A stretch of 64,000 bases of DNA from Mediterraneibacter agrestimuris (GTDB lineage: Bacteria; Bacillota; Clostridia; Lachnospirales; Lachnospiraceae). The notes below the pieces were generated by a model. That model was not told the DNA's origin and ran no database searches. It worked only from the letters and a program-made list of their open reading frames with translations. The translations under genes and the position numbers were made by a program. Below, piece by piece: positions 45,302 to 54,727 of this stretch; position 1 is the first letter of the stretch, and the number at the start of each line of letters is the position of its first letter. The stretch lies in contig NZ_CALPDG010000001.1 of the NCBI RefSeq assembly GCF_943193195.1, positions 62,001 to 126,000 on the forward strand, written 5' to 3'.

Positions 45302-45349
45302 TGTACTTTTGTCAACTCCTTCTTTTTTGTCTCATATTTATTATTTTTT

Positions 45350-45378
45350 ATTATAATGTAAGTTCTTACTTTTTCCAA
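45350..45378 (-). promoter_or_regulatory. Promoter and operator of the hexuronate LacI gene
   Basis: TTGGAA (45378-45373), 17-base spacer, TATAAT (45355-45350). TGTAAGTTCTTACT (45357-45370) fills the spacer. Confidence 0.65.
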
Positions 45379-45460
45379 TCCTTTTACTCGTCTTTTTCAC
45401 CAATTTTCCTCTTTCCTTTTTGTTTACTTTTACGAAAATATCTGTTTTTTCTTTTTATTC

Positions 45461-45508
45461 TTGACGGTTTCTGAAAAATAGATTATTGTTTATGTAAGCG
45501 CTTACATA
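45461..45508 (+). promoter_or_regulatory. uxaA promoter with LacI operator
   Basis: TTGACG (45461-45466), 17-base spacer, TATTGT (45484-45489), followed at once by the perfect 18-base palindrome TATGTAAGCGCTTACATA (45491-45508). The operator covers the start site, so bound repressor would block initiation. Confidence 0.75.
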
Positions 45509-45542
45509 ATTTTGTAAAAGACAAATAAAGAAAGGAATCAGC

Positions 45543-47024
45543 ATGAAGGAATTTATTAAAATCCATCCAAATGACAACGTGGCAGTTGCTCTTCGTTCTT
45601 TACCGGCAGGAAAAGAAGAACACCTCTTAGGAGAAACAATTACACTATTTGAGGATATTCCACAGGGACATAAATTTGCACTCCGTTCTCTTAACAAGGG
45701 CGAGCAGATCATCAAGTATGGGTGTCCTATTGGTATTCTGACGGAGCCTGCAAAGCCGGGAGCATGGATACACACCCACAATCTGAAAACCGGACTCGGT
45801 GATTTGCTTACTTATACTTATGAACCCCAGCTTCCCGAACTTGCCCCCACCGAAACAAAATATTTTCAGGGATACAAAAGAGCCAATGGCAAAACCGGCA
45901 TCCGCAACGGTATCTGGATTATCCCAACCGTAGGCTGTATCAACAACGTTGCCACAGCTATCGAGCGTCAGGCACAGAAATATGTCTCAGAAAATATTGA
46001 AGAAATTGCAGCATTTCCGCATCCTTATGGCTGTTCTCAGATGGGCAGTGACCAGGAACACACCCGTCAGATTCTGGCAGATCTGATTAATCACCCGAAC
46101 GCAGGTGCCGTCCTCGTTCTTGGGCTTGGCTGTGAAAACAGTAACATTGAAGAATTAAAAAAATATATTGGTGATTATGATCCGCAGCGCGTCCGTTTCC
46201 TCGTTGCACAGGAATGTGAAGATGAGATTGCCGAAGCCCTGAATATCATCGAAGATCTGGCGGCTTATGCAGGACAATTTCATCGGGAGCCAATTAGCTG
46301 CAGTGAACTGATCATCGGTATGAAATGCGGCGGAAGTGACGGTCTCTCCGGTATTACAGCCAACCCCGTCGTAGGCGGATTCTCCGACAGGCTGATCGCT
46401 TGCGGCGGAACAACGATTTTGACAGAGGTTCCAGAAATGTTCGGTGCAGAAACACAATTAATGAATCGCTGTGAAAACGAAGAGCTGTTCAATCAGACCG
46501 TTTCATTGATCAATGATTTTAAAAAGTACTTCAAAAGCTATAACCAGACCATCTATGAAAACCCGTCCCCAGGCAACAAAAAAGGCGGTATTTCAACACT
46601 GGAGGATAAGTCCCTGGGCTGTACACAAAAGTCTGGAAGCGCAGCGGTAAAAGGCGTGCTCGTTTATGGCGAGCAGGTTCATACCAGAGGACTGAACCTG
46701 CTGAGCGCTCCGGGAAATGATTTGGTCGCTTCCACAGCACTGGCTGCTTCCGGCGCGCACATTGTCCTCTTTACAACCGGCCGGGGAACACCTTTTGCCA
46801 GTCCTGTACCGACACTGAAGATTTCAACCAACACGGATCTTGCAGAAAAGAAGTCTAACTGGATTGACTTCAACTGCGGAACAATGGTAGAGGGCAAGAC
46901 ATTGGATACACTCTCCGATGAACTGTTTGACTACGTACTTCGCATCGCTTCCGGTGAAAAGGTCAGATCCGAAGCCGCAGGCTTCCATGATATGGCAATC
47001 TTCAAACAAGGGGTAACGCTATAA
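45543..47024 (+). CDS. uxaA: Altronate dehydratase
   Basis: Converts D-altronate to 2-keto-3-deoxy-D-gluconate in galacturonate catabolism (iron-dependent, EC 4.2.1.7). The 493-residue protein has an N-terminal SAF-like domain (about 1-95, IKIHPNDNVAVALRSLPAGK, GHKFALRSLNKGEQIIKYG) and the catalytic UxaA domain with GYKRANGKTGIRNGIWIIPT, HPYGCSQMGSDQ and GMKCGGSDGLSGITANP. Full length. It leads the uxaAB unit, 58 bases from uxaB, with a good SD (AAAGGA). Confidence 0.94.
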   Translation: MKEFIKIHPNDNVAVALRSLPAGKEEHLLGETITLFEDIPQGHKFALRSLNKGEQIIKYGCPIGILTEPAKPGAWIHTHNLKTGLGDLLTYTYEPQLPELAPTETKYFQGYKRANGKTGIRNGIWIIPTVGCINNVATAIERQAQKYVSENIEEIAAFPHPYGCSQMGSDQEHTRQILADLINHPNAGAVLVLGLGCENSNIEELKKYIGDYDPQRVRFLVAQECEDEIAEALNIIEDLAAYAGQFHREPISCSELIIGMKCGGSDGLSGITANPVVGGFSDRLIACGGTTILTEVPEMFGAETQLMNRCENEELFNQTVSLINDFKKYFKSYNQTIYENPSPGNKKGGISTLEDKSLGCTQKSGSAAVKGVLVYGEQVHTRGLNLLSAPGNDLVASTALAASGAHIVLFTTGRGTPFASPVPTLKISTNTDLAEKKSNWIDFNCGTMVEGKTLDTLSDELFDYVLRIASGEKVRSEAAGFHDMAIFKQGVTL

Positions 47025-47082
47025 ACAAACGCTTGATATATGATATCAATATTGATTATTTGCAGAAAGGACTCAGTAAATC

Positions 47083-48567
47083 ATGAAAAAATTATGCTAC
47101 CAGACACTAGAAGAAATGCACTATGACGGATATCTTCTCAAAAATGCCCCGGAGCGTGTGCTCCAATTCGGAGAAGGTAATTTTCTCCGTGCATTTGTTG
47201 ATTACTTTATTGATATGTTAAATGAAAAGACCGGATTCAATTCCAAAGTAGTCCTCTGCCAGCCGATTGCTTCGGGACTTGCCGATATGATCAACGAGCA
47301 GGAAGGTCTCTACACCTTATATCTGCGCGGCTTTCAGGGCGGGCAGAAAGTCAACAGCAAAAGAATCATTTCCTGTGTAAGCAGATGCCTGAATCCATAT
47401 CAGGATTTTGAAGCTCTGTTGAAATGTGCGGAGAATCCAGATTTGCGTTACATCACCTGCAATACAACAGAGGCGGGAATTACCTATAATCCTGAATGTC
47501 TATTTACAGATATCCCAGCAGACAGTTATCCCGGGAAACTGACCCAATTTATGTACCGCCGTTTCCAGACCTTTGGTGCAGAGAAAGGAAAAGGATTCGT
47601 CATTCTCTCATGCGAGCTGATCGACAACAATGGGGCAGAACTTAAGAAATGCGTCCTTCAATATGCAGAACAGTGGAACTTGGGCGAGGACTTTATCACA
47701 TGGATTCAGGAAGAAAATATCTTTTGTTCCACATTAGTAGACCGTATCGTAACAGGTTACCCACGCAGCGAAGCAGCTTCTATCAGCGAAGAAAACGGAT
47801 ACATCGACAATCTGATCGATACCGGAGAAATCTTCGGTTTCTGGGTCATTGAAGGGCCAGAATCCTTAAAAGAAGAATTGCCCTTTGAGAAAGCCGGACT
47901 TCCGGTACTGATCACCGACGATCACAAGCCATACAAACAACGTAAAGTTCGTATTCTGAACGGTGCACACACCTCTTTCGTATTGGGTGCTTATCTGGCA
48001 GGAGAAAATATCGTCCGTGACTGTATGGATAATGAAATCATCTGCGGATTTATGAACAAAACCATTTATAATGAAATCATTCCAACGCTGGCACTTCCGC
48101 AGGAAGAACTGGAGAACTTTGCCGCGTCCGTAACCGAACGTTTTAAAAACCCATTTATCGATCATGCTTTGCTTGCAATTTCTTTAAATTCCACCTCCAA
48201 GTGGAAAGCACGTGTCATGCCGTCACTAAAAGGTTATCTGAAGAAAACAGGCTCTCTTCCGGCATGTATTACAGCTTCATTTGCATTTTATATCGCTTTC
48301 TACAGAGGACAGGATCTGACCGAGGAAGGCATGAAGGCAATCCGCGGCGCTGATACTTATATAATTAGAGACGACCGTTTTGTACTGGAATTTTTTGATG
48401 CCCATAAGAATGATGGCACTGCTGCACTGGTACATGCTATCTGCGCCAACAAAGAGTTCTGGGGCGAAGACTTAAGCCTTCTTCCGGGATTCGAGGAAGC
48501 AGTAACAGGGTATCTGAAAACAATGGAGGAAAAAGGCGCCTATGAAGTAATGAAGGGGCTCTTGTAA
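47083..48567 (+). CDS. uxaB: Tagaturonate reductase
   Basis: NAD-dependent reductase of D-tagaturonate to D-altronate, mannitol-dehydrogenase family, 494 residues. Recognisable stretches: RVLQFGEGNFLRAFVDYFID (dinucleotide-binding start), YITCNTTEAGITY, the RKVRILNGAHTSFVLGAYLA catalytic region and SLNSTSKWKARVMPSLKGYL. It acts one step before UxaA and follows it in the same operon. GAAAGGA precedes the ATG. Confidence 0.93.
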   Translation: MKKLCYQTLEEMHYDGYLLKNAPERVLQFGEGNFLRAFVDYFIDMLNEKTGFNSKVVLCQPIASGLADMINEQEGLYTLYLRGFQGGQKVNSKRIISCVSRCLNPYQDFEALLKCAENPDLRYITCNTTEAGITYNPECLFTDIPADSYPGKLTQFMYRRFQTFGAEKGKGFVILSCELIDNNGAELKKCVLQYAEQWNLGEDFITWIQEENIFCSTLVDRIVTGYPRSEAASISEENGYIDNLIDTGEIFGFWVIEGPESLKEELPFEKAGLPVLITDDHKPYKQRKVRILNGAHTSFVLGAYLAGENIVRDCMDNEIICGFMNKTIYNEIIPTLALPQEELENFAASVTERFKNPFIDHALLAISLNSTSKWKARVMPSLKGYLKKTGSLPACITASFAFYIAFYRGQDLTEEGMKAIRGADTYIIRDDRFVLEFFDAHKNDGTAALVHAICANKEFWGEDLSLLPGFEEAVTGYLKTMEEKGAYEVMKGLL

Positions 48568-48596
48568 TTTACAATCACAGAGATAACCAAATGCAA

Positions 48597-48648
48597 ATAA
48601 AAATACAGCAGACAGAACCACACTAGAATCTGTCCGCTGTATTTTTTA
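48597..48648. terminator. Bidirectional terminator between uxaB and uxaC
   Basis: AAATACAGCAGACAGA pairs with TCTGTCCGCTGTATTT (one mismatch), with A- and T-runs on either side. It lies between convergent genes. Confidence 0.7.
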
Positions 48649-48664
48649 TACTCTTAAAATCATA

Positions 48665-50071
48665 CTACAATTTAAACCCAAAATATCTCACTGCATTATT
48701 GTACGAAATATCTTCCACCATCCTGCCAAGTGCTTTCATATCTTCCGGATATTCTCCATTCTCTACCCAGCCGCCTATCAGCTCGCAGAGAATTCTGCGG
48801 AAATATTCATGTCTTGTATAAGACAGAAAGCTTCTGGAATCCGTCAACATTCCGATAAAGTTGCCGAGCAGCCCCAGGTTCGCAAGAGATACCATCTGCT
48901 CTGTCATACCCGCCTTGTGATCATTAAACCACCATGCGCTTCCTTGCTGAATCTTACCGACTGCAGAAGAATCCTGGAAACATCCGATAATGGTTCCGAT
49001 TGCCGCATTGTCGTTCGGATTCAAACTGTAAATAATTGTCTTCGGAAGCTCATCTGTTTCATTCAAAGCATTCAAAAAGTCTGCCATCTGTCCTGACGGT
49101 GCATAGTTGTCAATACAATCATACCCGGTATCTGGTCCTAACTGCCCGTAACGAAATACATTATTGTCACGCTTACATCCATAATGAAGCTGCATTGCCC
49201 AGCCAAGGCGTGCATATTCTTTTCCTGCAAACATCATAAAGGCTGTCTTAAATTGTAATTCCTCCTCCCTTGTAATTGCTGCCCCGCTCAGACGTTTTAC
49301 GAACACTGCTTCCACATTTTCATGAGAAGCCGGTGCATACATCACATATTCTAGTGCATGGTCGGATGCGCGGCACCCCATACTGTCAAAAAATACCATT
49401 CTCTTTCTCAGCGCTTCCTTTAATTCTTCAAATGTGCGGATTTCCATTTCCGCTGCTGCACCGAGTTTTTTCAGATAATCTACATAATCCGGTTTCTCAA
49501 TATTCATTGCCTTGTCAGGTCTCCATGCCGGAAGCACCTGTACACCGAAACTTTCATCCTCCGCCAATACCTTGTGCCATTCCAGAGAATCTGCCGGATC
49601 GTCTGTTGTACACAGCAACGTAACGCCGGAACGTTTAATAATATTACGCACACTCATCTCTGGCATCTGCAATTGTGCATTGCACAGATTCCATACTTCT
49701 TCCGCTGTATCTCCGTTCAAATAACCCTCATATCCAAAATATCTCTGTAGTTCCAAATGACTCCAGTGATAGAGCGGGTTGCCAATCGCCTTTTCCAATG
49801 TCTCTGCCCATTTCTGAAATTTCTCACGGTCAGACGCGTCCCCTGTAATATATTTTTCATCTACACCATTGGAGCGCATCTGCCGCCATTTGTAATGATC
49901 GCCTCCCAGCCATACCTGTGTAATATTTTCAAATTTTCTGTCCTTCGCAATCTCTTCCGGATTGATATGGCAGTGATAGTCCAGAATCGGTGTCTGTTCT
50001 GCATGCTCATGAAATAGTTTCTGTGCAGTTTCCGTGCTAAGCAAGAAATCTTTATCCATAAATTTTTTCAT
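48665..50071 (-). CDS. uxaC: Glucuronate/galacturonate isomerase
   Basis: Isomerises D-glucuronate to fructuronate and D-galacturonate to tagaturonate, the first step of the pathway. Start set at ATG 50071 (MKKFMDKDFLLSTETA), AAGGAG 9 bases upstream. The 468-residue amidohydrolase-fold protein has PILDYHCHINPEEIAKDRKF near the start, LLCTTDDPADSLEWH, and ALNETDELPKTIIYSLNPND. It is the last gene of the TRAP-uxaC operon, linking uptake to the first reaction. Confidence 0.94.
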   Translation of the reverse strand: MKKFMDKDFLLSTETAQKLFHEHAEQTPILDYHCHINPEEIAKDRKFENITQVWLGGDHYKWRQMRSNGVDEKYITGDASDREKFQKWAETLEKAIGNPLYHWSHLELQRYFGYEGYLNGDTAEEVWNLCNAQLQMPEMSVRNIIKRSGVTLLCTTDDPADSLEWHKVLAEDESFGVQVLPAWRPDKAMNIEKPDYVDYLKKLGAAAEMEIRTFEELKEALRKRMVFFDSMGCRASDHALEYVMYAPASHENVEAVFVKRLSGAAITREEELQFKTAFMMFAGKEYARLGWAMQLHYGCKRDNNVFRYGQLGPDTGYDCIDNYAPSGQMADFLNALNETDELPKTIIYSLNPNDNAAIGTIIGCFQDSSAVGKIQQGSAWWFNDHKAGMTEQMVSLANLGLLGNFIGMLTDSRSFLSYTRHEYFRRILCELIGGWVENGEYPEDMKALGRMVEDISYNNAVRYFGFKL

Positions 50072-50141
50072 TACTTCCATCTCCTTTTCTTTTACCATTC
50101 AGAGTGTTTAAAAGGTCCGTTTCCCGGACCTTTTATATATT

Positions 50142-51449
50142 TTATACATATCTCATCAGACTCGGCAGCCACAAAGACAATGCCGGAATATAAGTTACCA
50201 GCAGCAGTACGATGAAAATTGCCGCAAAATATACAAGCAATTGTTTAAATACAGTCTCAATCTTGACATTTCCTACCCGTACACCAACAAATAATGTTGT
50301 TCCCACCGGAGGTGTGATCGTTCCGATACAAAGATTAAAAATCATCATAATACCGAAATGTATTGTATTCATTCCCAGTGCGGTGCATACCGGAAGAAAA
50401 ATCGGTGTAAAGATCAGACATGCCGGTGTCATATCCATAAATGTCCCCACAAACAAAAGAAGAACATTTATAATCAGCAAAATAATAATCTTGTTATCTG
50501 TCAGTCCGAGCAATCCGTTTGAAATTGCTGTGGGGATTCCGGTAAATGCCATTATCCATGACATGATACTGGATACACCGATCAGGAAAATGATGATCCC
50601 CGTCATTTCCGCACTCTCTTTGAATATCTGCGGAAGTTCCTTTAATTTAATTGATTTATAGAAGAATAGTGACAGAATCAAACTGTATACAACTGCTACA
50701 ACAGATCCCTCTGTCGCCGTAAATACGCCAAAGATAATTCCGCCGATCACTATGATGATCAAAAACAGACACGGTATTGCCTGAAGCAGTACCTGAATCG
50801 CTTCTTTAAAAGTAAATCTTGCCGTACTTCGATAGTCTCTCTTCTTTGCCATAAAATAAATAACTGCCATACATGCCAGCCCCCAAAGAATTCCCGGGAT
50901 ATATCCTGCCATGAAAAGCGCTGCTACAGATGTTCCTCCGCTAACCAGTGAAAATGTGATCATTACATTACTCGGCGGAACCAAAAGTCCCGTCGGAGCT
51001 GTCGCAATGTTTGCAGCAGCGGAGAAGTTGGGATCATACCCCTCTTCTTTCTCAATTGGTCCTATGATAGACCCCATTGCAGAAGCTGCTGCCGTACCAG
51101 AACCGGAAATAGCTCCGAACAGCATATTTGCCACTACATTTGTCTGGGCAAGAGCCCCTGGTGTACGCCCTGTTACCAGCTTCGCCAGATTAATCAGACG
51201 AACTGCGATACCACCCTTGTTCATAATATTTCCCGCAAGAATAAAGAACGGAATTGCCAGCAATGAAAAAATCGAAATACCGGAAAAGATACGTTGCGCT
51301 CCGGTGACAACTGTTGCCTCAAAATTTAATACCGGCAGAATCGCGCAAATTGAGGATACACCGAGCGCAACTGCGATCGGAACTCCGGCAACAAGCATGA
51401 TTACCAGTAATACTAATATAATCAATCCAGATAATACTGCGATATCCAT
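50142..51449 (-). CDS. TRAP transporter large permease (DctM-like)
   Basis: A 435-residue membrane protein of about 12 segments with DctM signatures: SGLIILVLLVIMLVAGVPIA, LLAIPFFILAGNIMNKGGIA, GAISGSGTAAASAMGSIIGP and LCIGTITPPVGTTLFVGV. It forms the ion-coupled channel with the small permease upstream. The context with uxaC and the shared operator predict hexuronate as substrate. Confidence 0.93.
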   Translation of the reverse strand: MDIAVLSGLIILVLLVIMLVAGVPIAVALGVSSICAILPVLNFEATVVTGAQRIFSGISIFSLLAIPFFILAGNIMNKGGIAVRLINLAKLVTGRTPGALAQTNVVANMLFGAISGSGTAAASAMGSIIGPIEKEEGYDPNFSAAANIATAPTGLLVPPSNVMITFSLVSGGTSVAALFMAGYIPGILWGLACMAVIYFMAKKRDYRSTARFTFKEAIQVLLQAIPCLFLIIIVIGGIIFGVFTATEGSVVAVVYSLILSLFFYKSIKLKELPQIFKESAEMTGIIIFLIGVSSIMSWIMAFTGIPTAISNGLLGLTDNKIIILLIINVLLLFVGTFMDMTPACLIFTPIFLPVCTALGMNTIHFGIMMIFNLCIGTITPPVGTTLFVGVRVGNVKIETVFKQLLVYFAAIFIVLLLVTYIPALSLWLPSLMRYV

Positions 51450-51473
51450 ATGTTTTCTCCTCTCCGGCCATGC

Positions 51474-51980
51474 CTATTCCTTTGCTTCTCTGTGCGTCTG
51501 ATCCTCTTCCCCCCGAACCAGATCAATTACATTTAACACACCATACACAACAATCAAAATTCCTGACAGCGGAACAACAGTATATACAATTCCCATCTGG
51601 ATTCCAAGCGACGCCGTTACCTGTGTCATAGTCAGGTCCATAATACTTACACCGCCGAAAATCAACACAACGACCGCAAATGCGATAATAAGAAGTTCAA
51701 TAACTGTTTCCAATATCATACGTGCCTTTCCGGTCAGCTTGTCCGCTATAAATCCCATACGCATATGATCTCTTTTTCCAAACACGTAAGCAGATGCAAG
51801 CAATGCCATCCATGTAAAGCTATATGTCAAGAGTTCTTCGGACACAGTACTTGGTGTACCGAAGAAATACCGAACAATAATCTGATATGTACCGAGACAT
51901 ACCATGAATGCAAAAATAACAAAACATGCGGTGCTGAGTACCATATCAATTCCTTTACGAAGTCCCTTTAATACCTTCAT
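51474..51980 (-). CDS. TRAP transporter small permease (DctQ-like)
   Basis: A 168-residue four-helix membrane protein: LSTACFVIFAFMVCLGTYQIIVRY (TM1), the conserved SEELLTYSFTWMALLASAYVFGKRDHMRM loop and two further helices. It starts 3 bases after the binding-protein stop and bridges the binding protein and large permease. Confidence 0.9.
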   Translation of the reverse strand: MKVLKGLRKGIDMVLSTACFVIFAFMVCLGTYQIIVRYFFGTPSTVSEELLTYSFTWMALLASAYVFGKRDHMRMGFIADKLTGKARMILETVIELLIIAFAVVVLIFGGVSIMDLTMTQVTASLGIQMGIVYTVVPLSGILIVVYGVLNVIDLVRGEEDQTHREAKE

Positions 51981-51983
51981 TGT

Positions 51984-53036
51984 TTACTCTTCCCCCTTTA
52001 CATTTGTCTGTACCGCGGGATATTCCGCATTAATTTCCTGAATATGCTCATAAAAATCCTGAATCCTCGGATTCTCTTTTAACATTTCTGCATGTAAAGG
52101 CAGTACCTTCTCTTTAAATGCTTCTAAATCTACATCGATAAACTCTACGCCCATATCTTCCTGGGCGATTCGTTTTGCTTCTGCCGCTTGATCATCCCAC
52201 TCAGCCATCTCCTTCTCCGTGGAAATTCTTGCCGCCTCTTTAAATATTCCAAGCTCCTCATCAGACAGACTCTCCAGAAATTTCAGGTTTGCAATCAACA
52301 TATCCGGGACCATCTGGTGTTTGTTATAAGAATAATATTTAGCAACTTCTCCGTGCTTATTATTAGTCAATGCCAATTCATTATTCTCCGCGCCTTCAAT
52401 GACCCCCTGCTGGATCGCCGTATATACTTCGCCAAAGCTCATCGGCGATGCCGCCGCGCCAAATGCCTGCATCATCGCTACACTTGCCGGAGACTGCTGT
52501 ACACGAATCTTTTTGCCCTTCAAATCCTCCGGTGTATAGATCGGATCTTTTGCATAGAAACTTCTCGTTCCCGCATTGTACCACGTCATAACACGGAACC
52601 CCGCCGCATCCGTGGATTCATAAATCTTTTCCATATAATCTGTATCTTCCATAGCCGCGTGATAAGCGTCTTCCGAATCAAACAAATACGGCATACTAAA
52701 TATTTCATATATGTCCGCAAATGTCTCAAGATTGGCAGTGCCCGCCACTACAAAATCAATCGCACCTGTCTGTGTCAGCTCAATCGCTCTCTGTGCCGCA
52801 CCGAGAACCTCATTCGGAAAAATCTGCACTTCATATTTATCGCCAAGATTCTCTTCTACATACGCTTTAAACGCAAGCAGCCCCAAATGCTCGGGATGTG
52901 TTTCCGACTGGGCATGGGAAATACGAACAATCCGCCTCCCCCCGGTTATACCGCCGCCTGATGAAGAGCATCCTGCCATCCCAAACACCATGCAGATGCA
53001 AAAAGCGACTGATAACAGTTGTTTCACTTTCTTCAT
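51984..53036 (-). CDS. TRAP transporter substrate-binding lipoprotein (DctP-like)
   Basis: A 350-residue solute-binding protein. Start set at ATG 53036 (MKKVKQLLSVAFCICM), AAGGA 7 bases upstream. The signal ends in lipobox MAGC with Cys23 as lipid anchor. Family phrases are VRISHAQSETHPEHLG, EVQIFPNEVLGAAQRAIELT, and GKKIRVQQSPASVAMMQAFG; the conserved Arg of R-V-Q-Q contacts the substrate carboxylate. It heads the dctP-dctQ-dctM-uxaC operon. Confidence 0.93.
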   Translation of the reverse strand: MKKVKQLLSVAFCICMVFGMAGCSSSGGGITGGRRIVRISHAQSETHPEHLGLLAFKAYVEENLGDKYEVQIFPNEVLGAAQRAIELTQTGAIDFVVAGTANLETFADIYEIFSMPYLFDSEDAYHAAMEDTDYMEKIYESTDAAGFRVMTWYNAGTRSFYAKDPIYTPEDLKGKKIRVQQSPASVAMMQAFGAAASPMSFGEVYTAIQQGVIEGAENNELALTNNKHGEVAKYYSYNKHQMVPDMLIANLKFLESLSDEELGIFKEAARISTEKEMAEWDDQAAEAKRIAQEDMGVEFIDVDLEAFKEKVLPLHAEMLKENPRIQDFYEHIQEINAEYPAVQTNVKGEE

Positions 53037-53090
53037 GTTACTCCTTCCTTTCCTCTTTTTTAATATCAGCATTACCATTTCTCCTGGTAA

Positions 53091-53139
53091 TGTAAGCACT
53101 TACAAACCGTATTATAGACAGGCATTATCAGAAAGTCAA
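53091..53139 (-). promoter_or_regulatory. Promoter and LacI operator of the TRAP-uxaC operon
   Basis: TTGACT (53139-53134), 17-base spacer, TATAAT (53116-53111), then operator TGTAAGTGCTTACA (53104-53091) at the start site, mirroring the uxaA arrangement. Confidence 0.75.
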
Positions 53140-53269
53140 CAGCCGAAAAAAACTTCGGAATCTTATACAATTTACGCCCCCTTTTTCTCACCAAACCAGC
53201 TTATTTTTTGTGCAATTTTCCAGTTTTAAGTACCTTTTTTCCATTATCATTTCTTTCTTTATTTGTTTA

Positions 53270-53283
53270 TGTAAATACTTACA
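53270..53283. promoter_or_regulatory. Fourth, weaker LacI-type site upstream of the DUF1015 gene
   Basis: TGTAAATACTTACA has the TGTAA/TTACA ends of the other three sites with one mismatch between halves. It lies 90 bases before the DUF1015 start and 131 bases upstream of the TRAP -35, so it could be an auxiliary looping operator for the TRAP promoter or act on the DUF1015 gene. Confidence 0.4.
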
Positions 53284-53372
53284 TATGAAGTGATGAAAGC
53301 ATATAGATACTGGCAAATCTGCTCCCTTTATGGTACACTCAAGACATGATAAATAAAAAGGAGTGTTGCCCC

Positions 53373-54671
53373 ATGACTGTAATCCGCCCTTTCCGCGGGA
53401 TCCGGCCGGAAGACGAACTTGCCGCCGCAATCGCCGCGCTTCCTTATGACGTATACAACCGCGCAGAAGCAAAAGAAGTGGTTCAGAACAATTCGTTCTC
53501 ATTTTTAAAGATCGACCGGGCAGAGACCCAGTTTCCCGGCGAATTCGATATGTATTCCGAGGAAGTCTATGCACGCGCACGCGATACATTTCTGAATATG
53601 CAAAAAGATGGATCTTTTGTCCGTGATGAATCAAACTGCTTTTATCTCTATGCCTTGACGATGAACGGACGCACACAGACAGGAATTGTCGGCTGCGCAG
53701 CCATTGACGATTATCTGGACGGTACGATCCGCAGGCATGAAAACACCCGTGCGGAAAAAGAAACGGACCGGATCCGCCACATAGACACCTTAGACGCCCA
53801 GACAGGACCAATATTTCTTGCCTATCGCCAAAATCCGGCATTACACACCTTAACTGAGCAATTAAAATCTGGTACACCAATTTATGACTTTATAAGCGAA
53901 GATGGCATCCGCCATCAGGTCTGGAAAATATCAGATTCCAAAACTTGCCGGGAAATCACTCAGCTTTTTGAAAACATCGGTCATGTATATATCGCAGACG
54001 GACATCACCGCGCAGCCTCTGCGGTAAAAGTTGGTTTAAAACGCCGAGAATCTCATCCAGACTATGATGGAAGTGAAGAATTTAACTATTTCCTGTCGGT
54101 ACTTTTCCCTGCAGATGAATTAAAAATCTTTGACTATAACCGGGTTATAGAAGATATGAACGGGTATACAGCAGATGAATTATCAGAGTCGCTGCTGAAA
54201 GATTTCCATGTAAATATGATACAAGAGACCACAGGCTTTAATGACTCTTCTGCCAGCACATACAGTCTCTGCCGCCCTTCTGCCAAAGGTGAATTCTCCA
54301 TGTACTGCGAAGGAACATGGTATAAATTGACAGCAAAACCACATCTATATAAAAAAGACCCTGTAGACAGCTTGGATGTATCCATTCTGCAAAACACGAT
54401 TCTCTGCCCTCTGCTCGGTATCAAAGATCCCAAAACAGATTCCCGTATCCGTTTTGTCGGTGGAATCCGGGGGTTAAAAGAATTGGTACACCTTGCAGAC
54501 GCGAAACCGGGACGGATCGCATTTGCCATGTATCCGACTTCCATGGACGAATTACTTGCCGTTGCAGATGCCGGCAGACTTATGCCGCCAAAGTCCACAT
54601 GGTTTGAACCAAAACTGCGGAGCGGACTGTTTATTCACACATTTGCTGATGAATATAACGACAGACATTGA
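53373..54671 (+). CDS. DUF1015 family protein
   Basis: A 432-residue protein of the DUF1015 family. Start set at ATG 53373 (MTVIRPFRGIRPEDEL), AAGGAG 9 bases upstream. Typical phrases are AALPYDVYNRAEAKEVVQNN, IRRHENTRAEKETDRIRHID, and VYIADGHHRAASAVKVGLKR; the HENT/DGHHR residues look like a conserved active or metal site. Function in the family is not established. It is followed by the aminopeptidase gene 56 bases on. Confidence 0.85.
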   Translation: MTVIRPFRGIRPEDELAAAIAALPYDVYNRAEAKEVVQNNSFSFLKIDRAETQFPGEFDMYSEEVYARARDTFLNMQKDGSFVRDESNCFYLYALTMNGRTQTGIVGCAAIDDYLDGTIRRHENTRAEKETDRIRHIDTLDAQTGPIFLAYRQNPALHTLTEQLKSGTPIYDFISEDGIRHQVWKISDSKTCREITQLFENIGHVYIADGHHRAASAVKVGLKRRESHPDYDGSEEFNYFLSVLFPADELKIFDYNRVIEDMNGYTADELSESLLKDFHVNMIQETTGFNDSSASTYSLCRPSAKGEFSMYCEGTWYKLTAKPHLYKKDPVDSLDVSILQNTILCPLLGIKDPKTDSRIRFVGGIRGLKELVHLADAKPGRIAFAMYPTSMDELLAVADAGRLMPPKSTWFEPKLRSGLFIHTFADEYNDRH

Positions 54672-54727
54672 CAGAAAAGGATTCCCGTGTTTAAATTGAT
54701 ATAATTGATAAAAGGAGATGTAACAAC

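Noticed and set aside
53188-53880. 230-codon minus-strand frame
   Set aside because: Antisense to DUF1015 and rich in Arg, Cys and Ser as expected for a shadow.
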